This document shows positions 15,052 to 22,608 of a stretch of 45,775 bases of DNA, one piece after another. Made by a program: the position numbers and the translations under genes. The notes under the pieces are model-generated. The model ran no database searches and was not told the DNA's origin. It saw only the letters and a program-made list of their open reading frames with translations. Where the stretch lies: NCBI GenBank assembly GCA_946545645.1, contig CAMNNQ010000173.1, positions 1 to 45,775 of the forward strand, read 5' to 3'. This stretch comes from an uncultured Clostridia bacterium. GTDB taxonomy: Bacteria > Bacillota > Clostridia > Oscillospirales > Ruminococcaceae. The stretch's first letter is position 1. Each line of letters opens with the position of its first letter.

Positions 15052-15909
15052 ATGTCAGCAAGAAAATCAGGATCTATGGATCCTATCCAGTTGCCGGATC
15101 AGGATCAGATAAGGAACCTCTCAGGCGGATATGTAAACAGCAGGAGGGTCTATAAGGAAAGCAGCATAGACGATTTTACAAATGCCGTAAGGCCGAATTT
15201 CGACAGCGCTGCTCCCATAAAAGTCCCCGAGCGGACAGAGCAGAATGAGACCCCCCTCGATGAGATGGATAAGCTCATCGAGGAGGAAAAGAAAAAGCAG
15301 CAGAACAAAACAAAACGTCGCGGCTATAAAGTCGGCGGAAAGTATGTCGCCGCCTGGCTGGTCAGACGTATCGTGATAATAGCTGTCTGTGTCCTGCTGT
15401 TCGCTATAACCTTCCTGCCGCCCATCACTCTCTCGACCTCCGAGGGAGAAGTCCTCTCCGGGGACATCTTTGGCAGCAAGAGCGTCTCGCAGCTCAGACA
15501 GGAAGTTCTGGCAAATGACTTTGTATACAATATCGACGCCATGAGCTCCGAGCTCCCGAAGAATTACAGAGTCTGCACAGTAAAGATCGATCTTAAAAAC
15601 TTTTCCCCCTATAAGGTCATCCTGCCGGGGTTCAGCGTCGTTACCAGCGATGTTATGTATAAGGACAAGATAATCTCCGCAAGGCTCGATGACGGAGAGT
15701 GTGAGATCAGCCCCTTCTCTGTAAAGACAGTTACCGTTGAAGTGCTTATCAACGTCAATGAGCTGACCACAGAGCAGTTCGATAAGTTGATGACCAGTAT
15801 CATACTCAGGACAAACGGCCTGCGCAAGAAGCTCGGGCCTATCTCCATACCGACTGTTCCTGCTTTTGTTTTCGTCAGCGATTCTCTGGAATACAACCTA
15901 GAGGCCTGA
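15052..15909 (+). CDS. Unknown single-pass membrane protein between murG and murA
   Basis: A 285-aa protein of unknown family. The cytoplasmic region of about 100 residues is charged and low in hydrophobics, with an acidic-then-basic stretch near 70-90 (EEEKKKQQNKTKRR). One membrane helix follows (about 106-125), then an extracytoplasmic domain of about 160 residues with alternating polar and hydrophobic strands, suggesting a beta-rich fold. The topology resembles that of divisome bitopic proteins. It starts on the base after the murG stop with an AAGGAG site inside murG, so translation is coupled. Placement in the dcw cluster suggests a role in envelope assembly or division; no motif proves it. 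Confidence 0.75.
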   Translation: MSARKSGSMDPIQLPDQDQIRNLSGGYVNSRRVYKESSIDDFTNAVRPNFDSAAPIKVPERTEQNETPLDEMDKLIEEEKKKQQNKTKRRGYKVGGKYVAAWLVRRIVIIAVCVLLFAITFLPPITLSTSEGEVLSGDIFGSKSVSQLRQEVLANDFVYNIDAMSSELPKNYRVCTVKIDLKNFSPYKVILPGFSVVTSDVMYKDKIISARLDDGECEISPFSVKTVTVEVLINVNELTTEQFDKLMTSIILRTNGLRKKLGPISIPTVPAFVFVSDSLEYNLEA

Positions 15910-15918
15910 GAATATCAG

Positions 15919-15985
15919 CCCGCTTTCACTCCTTTGCGCACCGCAGCATAGTATACTGCATAACAAAACTGCAAAAAGGAGCGGG
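15919..15985 (+). promoter_or_regulatory. Hairpin that can sequester the murA ribosome-binding site
   Basis: CCCGC (15919-15923) and CTCCTTT (15929-15935) are complementary to AAAGGAGCGGG (15975-15985), which contains the murA Shine-Dalgarno. The pairing is 11 bp with a short bulge in the left arm. The loop holds the near-palindrome GCAGCATAGTATACTGC (15943-15959). The structure would hide the ribosome site in an unbound transcript. Confidence 0.45.
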
Positions 15986-15990
15986 TCGTT

Positions 15991-17250
15991 ATGCAAAAGC
16001 TGGTCATCGAGGGCGGAAATCGTCTCAGCGGAGAACTGAACATCCAGGGAGCAAAAAACAGCGCACTCCCCCTGCTCGCCGCCTGTATCCTTGCAGACGG
16101 AGAGACCATGCTGCATAACTGCCCCCGGCTCAGCGATGTCTATGCCGCCTGCCGGATATTGGGCTCTCTGGGCTGCGAGTGTAAGGCTGACGTCAATGAT
16201 ATCACAGTAAAAGCTCTGTCGCCCTGCGGCTGCTGTGTCCCGGATGAGCTGATGCGCGAGATGCGCTCGTCGATAGTCTTTCTCGGGGCTGTCCTGGGAA
16301 GAGTCGGGGAGTGTTCCCTTTCTTTTCCGGGAGGCTGCGAGCTTGGACCGAGACCTATCGATATGCACCTTGCCGCCCTGAGAAAAATGGGCGCAGAGAT
16401 AACAGAAAGATACGGCCTCCTGCATTGCGTCTGCAAGAGCGGGCTCAGGGGCGCCGATATAAATCTAGGGTTTCCATCCGTCGGCGCGACAGAGAATGTC
16501 ATGCTGGCGGCCGTCAGAGCCCGGGGAGTGACGAGGATACTTAACGCCGCCAGAGAGCCGGAGATCACCGATCTGGCGCAGTTCCTCAAATGCTGCGGAG
16601 CCAGGATAACAGGCGAAGGCAGCGGAGCTGTTACAGTCGAAGGAGTCGAAAAGCTCCATGGCTGCGAATACAGCGTTATGCCCGACAGGATCGCCGCCGC
16701 GACGATGATGTCTGCTGCCGCTGTGACAGGCGGGGAGCTGGAGCTCATCGGCGCAAGAGCCTCAGACCTGGGTGCAGTTATTCCGGTGTTCGAGGAAATG
16801 GGCTGCCGGATCTATACCTATTCCGACAGGCTCTATATCTCAAGAAGAGGTCAGCTCTCGGCCGTGAGCCTTATACGGACTATGCCTTATCCCGGGTTCC
16901 CGACTGACGCTCAGGCTCCCGTCATGGCAGCTCTGGCGACAGCCTGCGGGACCAGTATGATAGTAGAGAATATATTTGAAAACAGATACCGCCATGTGGA
17001 TGAGCTGGCAAGAATGGGAGCTTCGATCAAGGCGGAGGGAAAAGTCGCAGTGATCGACGGTGTCCCGCGGCTTTACGGAGCTAAGGTAAGAGCGATGGAT
17101 CTGCGCGGAGGCGCTGCACTGGCTGTCGCAGCCCTCGGAGCAGAGGGGATCACCGAGATCTCCGATATCAAATACATCGACCGCGGCTATGAGTCGCTGG
17201 AGAGTCAGCTCCGGGCATTGGGAGCTAAGGCAAGACGTGAGAGTTTCTGA
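15991..17250 (+). CDS. murA: UDP-N-acetylglucosamine 1-carboxyvinyltransferase
   Basis: A 419-aa EPSP-synthase-fold enzyme that adds enolpyruvate from PEP to UDP-GlcNAc, the first committed step of peptidoglycan synthesis. The active-site loop reads FPGGCELGPRPIDMHL with catalytic C116, the fosfomycin target, so this enzyme should be fosfomycin-sensitive in that residue. N-terminal GGNRLSGELNIQGAKNSALP is canonical. The AAAGGAG site lies about 10 nt before the ATG and can be hidden by the hairpin upstream. Located between an unknown membrane gene and ftsQ. Firmicutes often have two MurA paralogs; this may be one of them. Confidence 0.95.
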   Translation: MQKLVIEGGNRLSGELNIQGAKNSALPLLAACILADGETMLHNCPRLSDVYAACRILGSLGCECKADVNDITVKALSPCGCCVPDELMREMRSSIVFLGAVLGRVGECSLSFPGGCELGPRPIDMHLAALRKMGAEITERYGLLHCVCKSGLRGADINLGFPSVGATENVMLAAVRARGVTRILNAAREPEITDLAQFLKCCGARITGEGSGAVTVEGVEKLHGCEYSVMPDRIAAATMMSAAAVTGGELELIGARASDLGAVIPVFEEMGCRIYTYSDRLYISRRGQLSAVSLIRTMPYPGFPTDAQAPVMAALATACGTSMIVENIFENRYRHVDELARMGASIKAEGKVAVIDGVPRLYGAKVRAMDLRGGAALAVAALGAEGITEISDIKYIDRGYESLESQLRALGAKARRESF

Positions 17251-17265
17251 AGAGGGAAAGCATAA

Positions 17266-18234
17266 ATGAAGGATATTGTAAAGAGTCAGATAAATGACGA
17301 ATATAAAGTCCAGAACGGGCGAAAAGTCAGGGTCAACCGCCGCAGACGGCGCTCTAACCTCATGACCTACTGCGCCATAGCGGTGGCAGTTTTTACTGCC
17401 ATCGGTCTTGTCGTCTGCCTGAACTTCCTCTTTAACCTCAAGGAAGTCAGAGTCGAGGGCGTCTCGCTCTATACCAACGATCAGATACTTCTGGTCGGCG
17501 GTGTCGAAAAGGGCGCCAATCTTATAAGGACTAATACCTCGATCATTGAACAGAGGCTTGTGGAAACGCTGCCATATATCGAAAAGGCAACAGTCAGCAA
17601 GGATTACCCGAATTCCCTGAACATCAAGATAGTCGAGGCCAGGAAATCCGCAGATATCGAGCAGAACGGCGCTTACTATGTTATCTCAACAGCCGGGATG
17701 ATACTTGAAGCGGGAAACCAGTTCCACGACCCGGAGCTGCCTCTCATAAAGGGTTATACTATCAAGGAGCCGGAGATAAATAAGGAGCTCACTTCCGAGG
17801 ACAGTGTCAAGACAAAGGTGCTGCTCCAGCTCCTGAAAGAGATCAGAGAAGCCAAATTCTCCGGGATAACTGTCATCGACCTGACGGAGAGAAACGATAT
17901 CGTAATGATGTATAAGGACAGGATCGAGCTCAGAGTCGGCAGCTCCTTCGATATTCCCCATAAGCTGAGAGACCTCAAAGCTGTCATCGACACCCGGTTG
18001 GAGGCCGACTTCGAGGGGACTCTTATCTATAACGGAGTCAACAGCGGTATTTCGGCTATAACCAAGGCCGCCAGAGAGGCCGCCGCAGCTGAAGCAGCCA
18101 AGCGGAACGCAGGCAAGAGCGACTATCGCTCTACTCTTACCCACGATTTCGGAGACCTTCCCAGAGAGCCCGAGGTCCCTGCTGAACAGCAGCAGACACC
18201 AGCCGGAGAACAGGAATATACAGGCTGGCAGTAA
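17266..18234 (+). CDS. ftsQ: FtsQ/DivIB-type cell division protein
   Basis: A 322-aa bitopic protein. The basic cytoplasmic tail (RRRRR near residues 25-29) precedes one membrane helix (about 33-55). A POTRA domain follows, opening with LKEVRVEGVSLYTNDQI. The beta domain spans to about 265, and the tail is Ala/Glu/Pro-rich. DivIB/FtsQ bridges FtsL and DivIC and holds back septal synthesis until division is ready. It starts 15 nt after murA and is the last gene before the ftsZ promoter region. The usual FtsQ name is applied; DivIB is the Firmicute name. Confidence 0.9.
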   Translation: MKDIVKSQINDEYKVQNGRKVRVNRRRRRSNLMTYCAIAVAVFTAIGLVVCLNFLFNLKEVRVEGVSLYTNDQILLVGGVEKGANLIRTNTSIIEQRLVETLPYIEKATVSKDYPNSLNIKIVEARKSADIEQNGAYYVISTAGMILEAGNQFHDPELPLIKGYTIKEPEINKELTSEDSVKTKVLLQLLKEIREAKFSGITVIDLTERNDIVMMYKDRIELRVGSSFDIPHKLRDLKAVIDTRLEADFEGTLIYNGVNSGISAITKAAREAAAAEAAKRNAGKSDYRSTLTHDFGDLPREPEVPAEQQQTPAGEQEYTGWQ

Positions 18235-18309
18235 GGTCCCGTCATTTTGAACAATATGACCAAAAAAATGTACCCATTTTTATACAAATGCTGAAATTTT
18301 GCGGTTATG

Positions 18310-18340
18310 AAGCGCTGCTATCTTTACAATTTCAGCGCTT
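18310..18340. promoter_or_regulatory. Inverted repeat straddling the ftsZ -35 box (operator candidate)
   Basis: AAGCGCTG (18310-18317) and CAGCGCTT (18333-18340) form a perfect 8-bp inverted repeat. The -35 box TTTACA lies in the loop, and the right arm ends 5 nt before the -10. Start-to-start distance of the arms is 23 bp, identical to the repeat at the PBP2 promoter (6146/6169). Confidence 0.55.
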
Positions 18341-18351
18341 TGTGATAGAAT
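18323..18351 (+). promoter_or_regulatory. ftsZ promoter
   Basis: TTTACA (18323-18328), a 17-nt spacer and TAGAAT (18346-18351). The start near 18358 gives a leader of about 100 nt, AT-rich, before the AGGAGG of ftsZ. The inverted repeat around the -35 implies regulation. Confidence 0.7.
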
Positions 18352-18460
18352 AATTATATATTTATGGTATTAGGGGAAATTATGTCTGTTTGGCCCTGAT
18401 ACCCCCGATGAATGTAAAAATTTTCGGATGAAACAATAATATAAGTAGGAGGAACAGTTT

Positions 18461-19582
18461 ATGTCTTATGAGTATGTTGAAGCACCTGTTGAGGGAGCAA
18501 GGATCAAGGTCATCGGTGTCGGCGGCGGCGGCGGAAACGCACTTAACTGCATCGCAAGCCAGGGTATCACCGGAAACGTTGATTATATAGCTATAAATAC
18601 AGACATCCAGGCTCTTAAAAATTCCAAGGCTACCGAGAAGATCCAGATCGGCGCTAAGCTGACCCACGGCCTCGGCGCAGGCGCAAAGCCCGAGATCGGC
18701 GAGGCTTCCGCACAGGAAAGCAAGGATGAGATCAGCGAGGTCATCAAGGACGCTGATATGGTCTTTATTACAGCCGGTATGGGCGGCGGAACAGGTACAG
18801 GAGCCGCTCCCGTAGTTGCTGAGATCGCTCAGGAGATGGACAAGCTCACAGTCGCTGTAGTTACAAAGCCCTTCAAGTTCGAGGGCCCCAAGAAGATGGA
18901 GAAGGCTGAAAAGGGTATCGCCGCTATGCTTTCGCACGTTGACGCCCTCATCGTTATCCCCAACCAGAACCTCCTCACCGGCGGCCAGAAGCTGACAATG
19001 CGCCAGAGCTATGCTCTCGCAGATGAAGTCCTGAAGAATGACGTTATCTCCATCGCTGAGATCATCACAAGACATGACGAGATCAATGTTGACTTCGCTG
19101 ATATCACTACTATTATAAAGAACGCAGGCTTCGCTCATATGGCTAAGGGTCACGGCTCCGGCAAGGATAAGGTCGCAGATGTCGTTGGCCAGGTCATCTC
19201 AAGCGATCTGCTTGAGACCTCTATCAAGGGCGCTAAGAGGCTCCTCGTTAACATCACTATGAGCGAGGATATCGTTGTCGATGAGATCGACGAGCTGACC
19301 AACGCTATCACTGAGGCTGTTGATGAGGATGCCGAGATCATCTTCGGTAACGGCTATGACCCCGATATGAACGACGAGGTCTATGTTACCGTTATCGCAG
19401 CGGATTTTGACGACGCTGCAAAAGCTGCCGAGAGCGCAAAGAGAGCTACATTCTCCGCAAGCTATAAGCCTTCTGAGGATGACGCTAAGGCAGATGCCGA
19501 GGCAAGACATAAGGCAGGAGTCAAGGCTGCCGATAATCCCGGTTATTACGACGACATTTTCAATATTTTCAAGACAAAGTAA
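18461..19582 (+). CDS. ftsZ: Cell division GTPase FtsZ
   Basis: A 373-aa tubulin homologue that forms the Z ring and recruits the divisome. The nucleotide loop GGGTGTG is at 108-114, preceded by the N-terminal [11 protein letters not shown] motif; the [13 protein letters not shown] T7 segment reads [11 protein letters not shown]. The C-terminal tail is short, ending [10 protein letters not shown] rather than the common IPxFLR-type peptide that binds FtsA or SepF. No ftsA is nearby, which may relate to this divergence. It has its own promoter with an inverted repeat, a strong AGTAGGAGG site and a downstream hairpin, so it can be expressed apart from the rest of the cluster. Confidence 0.97.
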   Translation: MSYEYVEAPVEGARIKVIGVGGGGGNALNCIASQGITGNVDYIAINTDIQALKNSKATEKIQIGAKLTHGLGAGAKPEIGEASAQESKDEISEVIKDADMVFITAGMGGGTGTGAAPVVAEIAQEMDKLTVAVVTKPFKFEGPKKMEKAEKGIAAMLSHVDALIVIPNQNLLTGGQKLTMRQSYALADEVLKNDVISIAEIITRHDEINVDFADITTIIKNAGFAHMAKGHGSGKDKVADVVGQVISSDLLETSIKGAKRLLVNITMSEDIVVDEIDELTNAITEAVDEDAEIIFGNGYDPDMNDEVYVTVIAADFDDAAKAAESAKRATFSASYKPSEDDAKADAEARHKAGVKAADNPGYYDDIFNIFKTK

Positions 19583-19590
19583 GATCGCGT

Positions 19591-19628
19591 AGGACGGGCA
19601 TTTATAATGTTCGTCCTGCTTGCTTTTT
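19591..19628 (+). terminator. Probable terminator after ftsZ
   Basis: AGGACG (19591-19596) pairs with CGTCCT (19612-19617), with inner CAT/ATG pairing, and a five-T run follows at 19624-19628. The T-run is 6 nt from the stem, so efficiency may be modest. Confidence 0.5.
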
Positions 19629-19730
19629 AATAATTCTTTGATAATTTGTTCATCAAATAGTAAAAATGCACAAAATTATAATGGGCTTTTTGTAAGTTTG
19701 TATGAACTTTTGGAAATCGAGTCAAATCAG

Positions 19731-19759
19731 TTGAAAATTAATTCCGAATAATGTATAAT
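19731..19759 (+). promoter_or_regulatory. Promoter of the DivIVA-like gene
   Basis: TTGAAA (19731-19736), a 17-nt spacer and TATAAT (19754-19759), in very AT-rich DNA that could act as an UP element. A short leader leads to GGAGG before the ATG at 19796. Confidence 0.75.
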
Positions 19760-19795
19760 AAAAATGATAAAATTATCGCATGGAGGTATTGAAAT

Positions 19796-20710
19796 ATGGC
19801 AAATAACGGATATCTGAGAACGGTCAGAATGGGCGGTTTCGATAAGTCTGACGTTCTTGCATACGTTGACGATCTCAACTCCAAGATCTATAATCTTGAG
19901 ACTAAAGTAAAGGATCAGGAAGAGACGATCGCCCGCCTCGAAAAGAACGCCGACGGCGCAAATGCCGATTTTGAAGGCAAGGCTGAGCTGGAAAAGAAGG
20001 TCGAAGAGGCTAAGAATAAAGTCGCTGAGCTCATGGCTTCTACCGATACTATGAAGGTCCAGATCGCTGACTACGAGCAGCAGATCTCTGAGAAGAATCA
20101 GGAGATCGACCGCCAGAAGGAAGAGATTGAAGACCTCAAGGATAAGCTCCAGACCGCTGAGTCCAACGCAGGTCAGGCCGCTGCTCCCGCTTTCGACCTC
20201 GGAAGCGTGTTCATTGAGGCTCAGAATACCGCTAATAAGATCGTTACCGAGGCTAAGAAGGCTGCTCAGAATATGACTGCCGAGGCTGAGACCCAGGCTA
20301 ACCAGATCATCGATGACGCCAATAACCAGGCTGAGTCTACCGTTACAAGCGCTCAGGCTGAGGCTACCAGAACTCTTGAGACCGCTAAGGCCAGCGCCGC
20401 TACAATGACAGCTACCGCCAGAGCTGAAGCAGACGCTGTTACAAATAAGGCTAACTCTGACGCAGCAGCTACAACAGCTAAGGCTGAAGCAGATGCTAAG
20501 AAGATGATCGACGATGCTACCGCTGAGGCAGGTATCATCAGAGCTAAATCCGCTGACCTCAGAGCTTCTGTTAAGTCTGAATACAGCAACCTTAACGAGA
20601 ATATTACTCAGGTCATCTCCACTCTTCAGGATCTCTTCGGCGCCAGCATCGGCTCCGCTAATAAGGCCAGAGACCTTATCGACGACGGCCTTGCTCTGGT
20701 AGAGGAATAA
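19796..20710 (+). CDS. DivIVA/GpsB-like coiled-coil protein
   Basis: A 304-aa cytoplasmic protein. The N-terminus (about 8-30, VRMGGFDKSDVLAYVDDLN) resembles the DivIVA lipid-binding domain with its G-x-x-x-x-x-V pattern. Two long coiled-coil stretches follow (about 30-125 and 140-275), the second Ala/Thr/Asp-rich with heptad-like EAxA repeats. DivIVA proteins sense curved membrane at septa and poles and recruit partners. Codon choice (GCT, AAG, GAG) resembles that of ftsZ, suggesting high expression. It lies downstream of ftsZ, the usual region for divIVA. It could be a GpsB-like or SepIVA-like adaptor rather than true DivIVA. Its stop overlaps the next gene by one base. Confidence 0.82.
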   Translation: MANNGYLRTVRMGGFDKSDVLAYVDDLNSKIYNLETKVKDQEETIARLEKNADGANADFEGKAELEKKVEEAKNKVAELMASTDTMKVQIADYEQQISEKNQEIDRQKEEIEDLKDKLQTAESNAGQAAAPAFDLGSVFIEAQNTANKIVTEAKKAAQNMTAEAETQANQIIDDANNQAESTVTSAQAEATRTLETAKASAATMTATARAEADAVTNKANSDAAATTAKAEADAKKMIDDATAEAGIIRAKSADLRASVKSEYSNLNENITQVISTLQDLFGASIGSANKARDLIDDGLALVEE

Positions 20711-21267
20711 TGTCCGAGATACGGAAGATCAACGCCCAGCAGCTCAAGGAGCAGTGCTCGGAGCTCCGCTGCGGCGATAAGATCCTCCTGACAGGATATG
20801 TCTATACTTCGCGTGATGCAGCCCATAAAAGGATAATGTCGCTTATAGAACAGGGCAAGGAGCTGCCTTACCCCATCGAGGGCGCTGTTATCTATTACGC
20901 CGGGCCGACTCCTGCTCCCGAAGGCAAGCCTATAGGTTCCTGCGGGCCGACGACCTCCGGTAGGATGGATCGCTTCGCCCCTAAACTGCTGGATATGGGC
21001 CTCGCCGGGATGATCGGTAAGGGAGAGCGCAGCCGCGAGGTAAGAGATGCCATCGTCAGGAATAAAGCGATATATCTTTGCGCAGTCGGCGGCGCCGGAG
21101 CGCTCGCCTGTAACTGCATAAAAAGCTGCGAGGTCATCGCCTTTGAAGACCTCGGATGCGAATCGGTAAAATGCCTCTATGTCGAGGATTTCCCCCTGAT
21201 CGTCGCTAACGACAGCGCCGGCGGAGATATCTTCGAGCAGGGAAGAGCACAGTATGCCGAGTTATAG
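20710..21267 (+). CDS. Fe-S hydro-lyase beta subunit (fumarase/tartrate dehydratase C-terminal type)
   Basis: A 185-aa protein matching the beta subunit of class I fumarases and L-tartrate dehydratases, with the signature GSCGPTTSGRMDRFAPKLLDMGLAGMIGKGERS at about residues 76-108. In two-subunit enzymes the alpha partner holds the [4Fe-4S] cluster and the beta subunit supplies part of the active site. No alpha gene is in the window, so it is either encoded elsewhere or this protein acts alone. It overlaps the DivIVA-like gene by one base (TAATG) and has a strong terminator after it. This operon pairing of a division adaptor with a metabolic subunit is unusual. Confidence 0.88.
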   Translation: MSEIRKINAQQLKEQCSELRCGDKILLTGYVYTSRDAAHKRIMSLIEQGKELPYPIEGAVIYYAGPTPAPEGKPIGSCGPTTSGRMDRFAPKLLDMGLAGMIGKGERSREVRDAIVRNKAIYLCAVGGAGALACNCIKSCEVIAFEDLGCESVKCLYVEDFPLIVANDSAGGDIFEQGRAQYAEL

Positions 21268-21281
21268 AGTTATGAGGACGT

Positions 21282-21320
21282 CCGCAGAGAGCCGTGAACC
21301 TGACTCTCTGCGGTTTTTTA
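21282..21320 (+). terminator. Strong intrinsic terminator
   Basis: CCGCAGAGAG (21282-21291) pairs perfectly with CTCTCTGCGG (21304-21313), 10 bp with a 12-nt loop, followed by TTTTTT. It ends the DivIVA-like/hydro-lyase transcript. Confidence 0.9.
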
Positions 21321-21406
21321 TTTCGTCAAAATAACTATTATAGCTTTGGGAAATATGTTGAATGATACAAATATTTCGGCTTTATTAATTTTTTTTGAAA
21401 GTTTGC

Positions 21407-21435
21407 TTGACTTTAAAATACCAGAATGTTATTAT
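21407..21435 (+). promoter_or_regulatory. Promoter of the sigma factor gene
   Basis: TTGACT (21407-21412), a 17-nt spacer and TATTAT (21430-21435). A second TATAAT at 21435-21440 would give a 22-nt spacer and is less likely. Confidence 0.65.
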
Positions 21436-21472
21436 ATAATTACATCTTGGACGAATGGTGAGGTATGCTTTG

Positions 21473-22033
21473 ATGGTCAAAGATGGGCGTGACCCTCTGA
21501 AAAAGCTGAGCAGCGAGGATCTGATAGGGCTGTGCAGAAGCGGCGATGCAGGCGCTCTTTCAGAGCTTATCAGCAGATTTGCTCCGGCGGTCATAAAGCG
21601 TGCCGAGTCCTTTAAGGGTGAGTTTTGGGATGATCTCGCACAGGAGGGCTTTTTAGCTTTGCTCGGTGCTGTCAAGACCTACTCCCCCGACAGAGGCGCC
21701 TCTTTTGCGACCTATGCCCAGCTTGTTGTCAAGAACAGAATGATAAGCGTATTCAAGCGTGTCAGCTCGGATCACGACGAGCTTCCGGATGAGTTTGATC
21801 TTCCGGACGACCCTTCGGAGTCTCCTGAGAATGTGGTATTGGAGCAGGAATCGCTGGATGAGCTCTACCGTAAGATCGAAAGCTCACTTTCAAAGCTGGA
21901 GTTCGATGTCTTCAAGCTCTATGCCGCTGGGTTCAGCTACGAGAGTATATCCCAGAAGCTGAGTATTACTGAAAAGACAGTCGATAACGCTGTCCAGAGG
22001 ATGCGCAAAAAGCTCAGAAACGTTTTAAGATGA
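21473..22033 (+). CDS. RNA polymerase sigma-70 family factor, SigH-like
   Basis: A 186-aa alternative sigma factor. Region 2 is clear (FWDDLAQEGFLALLGAVKTYSPDRGASFATYAQLVVKNRMI), with the core-binding and -10 melting helices. A short acidic linker follows, then a region 4 helix-turn-helix (YESISQKLSITEKTVDNAVQRMRKKL). Size and region 2 resemble SigH (Spo0H), which directs early stationary-phase and sporulation genes in Firmicutes; this is an inference. GGTGAGG at 21457-21463 supports ATG 21473 or TTG 21470; ATG 21455 overlaps that site. No anti-sigma gene is adjacent. Confidence 0.85.
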   Translation: MVKDGRDPLKKLSSEDLIGLCRSGDAGALSELISRFAPAVIKRAESFKGEFWDDLAQEGFLALLGAVKTYSPDRGASFATYAQLVVKNRMISVFKRVSSDHDELPDEFDLPDDPSESPENVVLEQESLDELYRKIESSLSKLEFDVFKLYAAGFSYESISQKLSITEKTVDNAVQRMRKKLRNVLR

Positions 22034-22039
22034 TAATAT

Positions 22040-22110
22040 GGCCTTTTAGCTTAATTGCAGAGCGTTGTTAGTTTTCTACAAAGATATCGGTGCGAGTCCG
22101 ATCGGGGCAA
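22040..22110 (+). other. Degenerate tRNA-like sequence
   Basis: The layout mimics a tRNA: TA at positions 8-9, D-stem GCTT/GAGC, anticodon-like stem TTGT/ACAA with loop AGTTTTC, 4-nt variable region, T-stem ATCGG/CCGAT with loop TGCGAGT, and partial acceptor pairing (GCC with GGC plus G-U pairs). It departs from a functional tRNA: position 33 is G, the D-loop has one G of the GG pair, the T-loop lacks TTC, the acceptor ends mismatch, and no CCA follows. A T-run (22113-22119) is right after. It may be a decayed tRNA gene or a tRNA-mimicking leader of the next gene. Confidence 0.4.
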
Positions 22111-22135
22111 AATTTTTTTAGCGAGGTAAAGAAGT

Positions 22136-22417
22136 ATGTACGAGGACAAGACATTAGTATGCAAGGACTGTGGCAATGAGTTCGTTTTCACCGCAGGCGA
22201 GCAGGAGTTTTATGCTGAGAAAGGTTTCGTAAACGAGCCTCAGCGCTGCAAGGCTTGCCGTGACGCAAGAAAGAATGCGTCGAAGGAAGGCAGACAGATG
22301 TATGAAGCTGTTTGCGCTAACTGCGGCAACGTTGCTAAGATCCCCTTCAAGCCCAGAGAGGACAGACCTGTTTACTGCAGCGAGTGCTTTGCACAGATGA
22401 AGCAGGATCAGGCTTGA
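22136..22417 (+). CDS. Small zinc-ribbon protein
   Basis: A 93-aa protein with four CxxC knuckles: C9/C12, C38/C41, C60/C63 and C81/C84, enough for two zinc ribbons. It resembles the small zinc-ribbon proteins annotated as probable zinc-binding in clostridia (the zf-trcl-like group), of unknown role. It is acidic in the first half and basic in the middle, so it could bind nucleic acid or a protein partner. GCGAGGT lies 10-15 nt before the ATG. The tRNA-like sequence and T-run directly upstream may regulate it. A strong terminator follows. Confidence 0.85.
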   Translation: MYEDKTLVCKDCGNEFVFTAGEQEFYAEKGFVNEPQRCKACRDARKNASKEGRQMYEAVCANCGNVAKIPFKPREDRPVYCSECFAQMKQDQA

Positions 22418-22453
22418 TAGATTGCAGCATCCTTAAATCAAACTAGTCCGGAA

Positions 22454-22486
22454 ACGCCGTGAGGTCTGCGCCTTGCGGTGTTTTTT
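22454..22486 (+). terminator. Intrinsic terminator after the zinc-ribbon gene
   Basis: ACGCCGTGAGG (22454-22464) pairs with CCTTGCGGTGT (22471-22481) over 11 positions including several G-U pairs, with a 6-nt loop and a T6 run. Confidence 0.8.
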
Positions 22487-22608
22487 GTATAATGTGCTTA
22501 ACTGAGATGCCGCTGATGTGTGCAATGCTACAGAAATCAGGAAAAGGTGAGTGCCCGGTCAGGATTTGTCGTAATTATATATAGATCATATTATTGGGAG
22601 GGATCTTT

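Noticed and set aside
22040..22110. A functional tRNA gene
   Set aside because: Several conserved positions fail (33, D-loop GG, T-loop, acceptor pairing, no CCA), so it is listed as tRNA-like only.
22566..22594. Promoter TTGTCG-17-TATTAT before the first lipoprotein
   Set aside because: The start would fall inside the ribosome-binding site at 22596-22602, leaving no usable leader.
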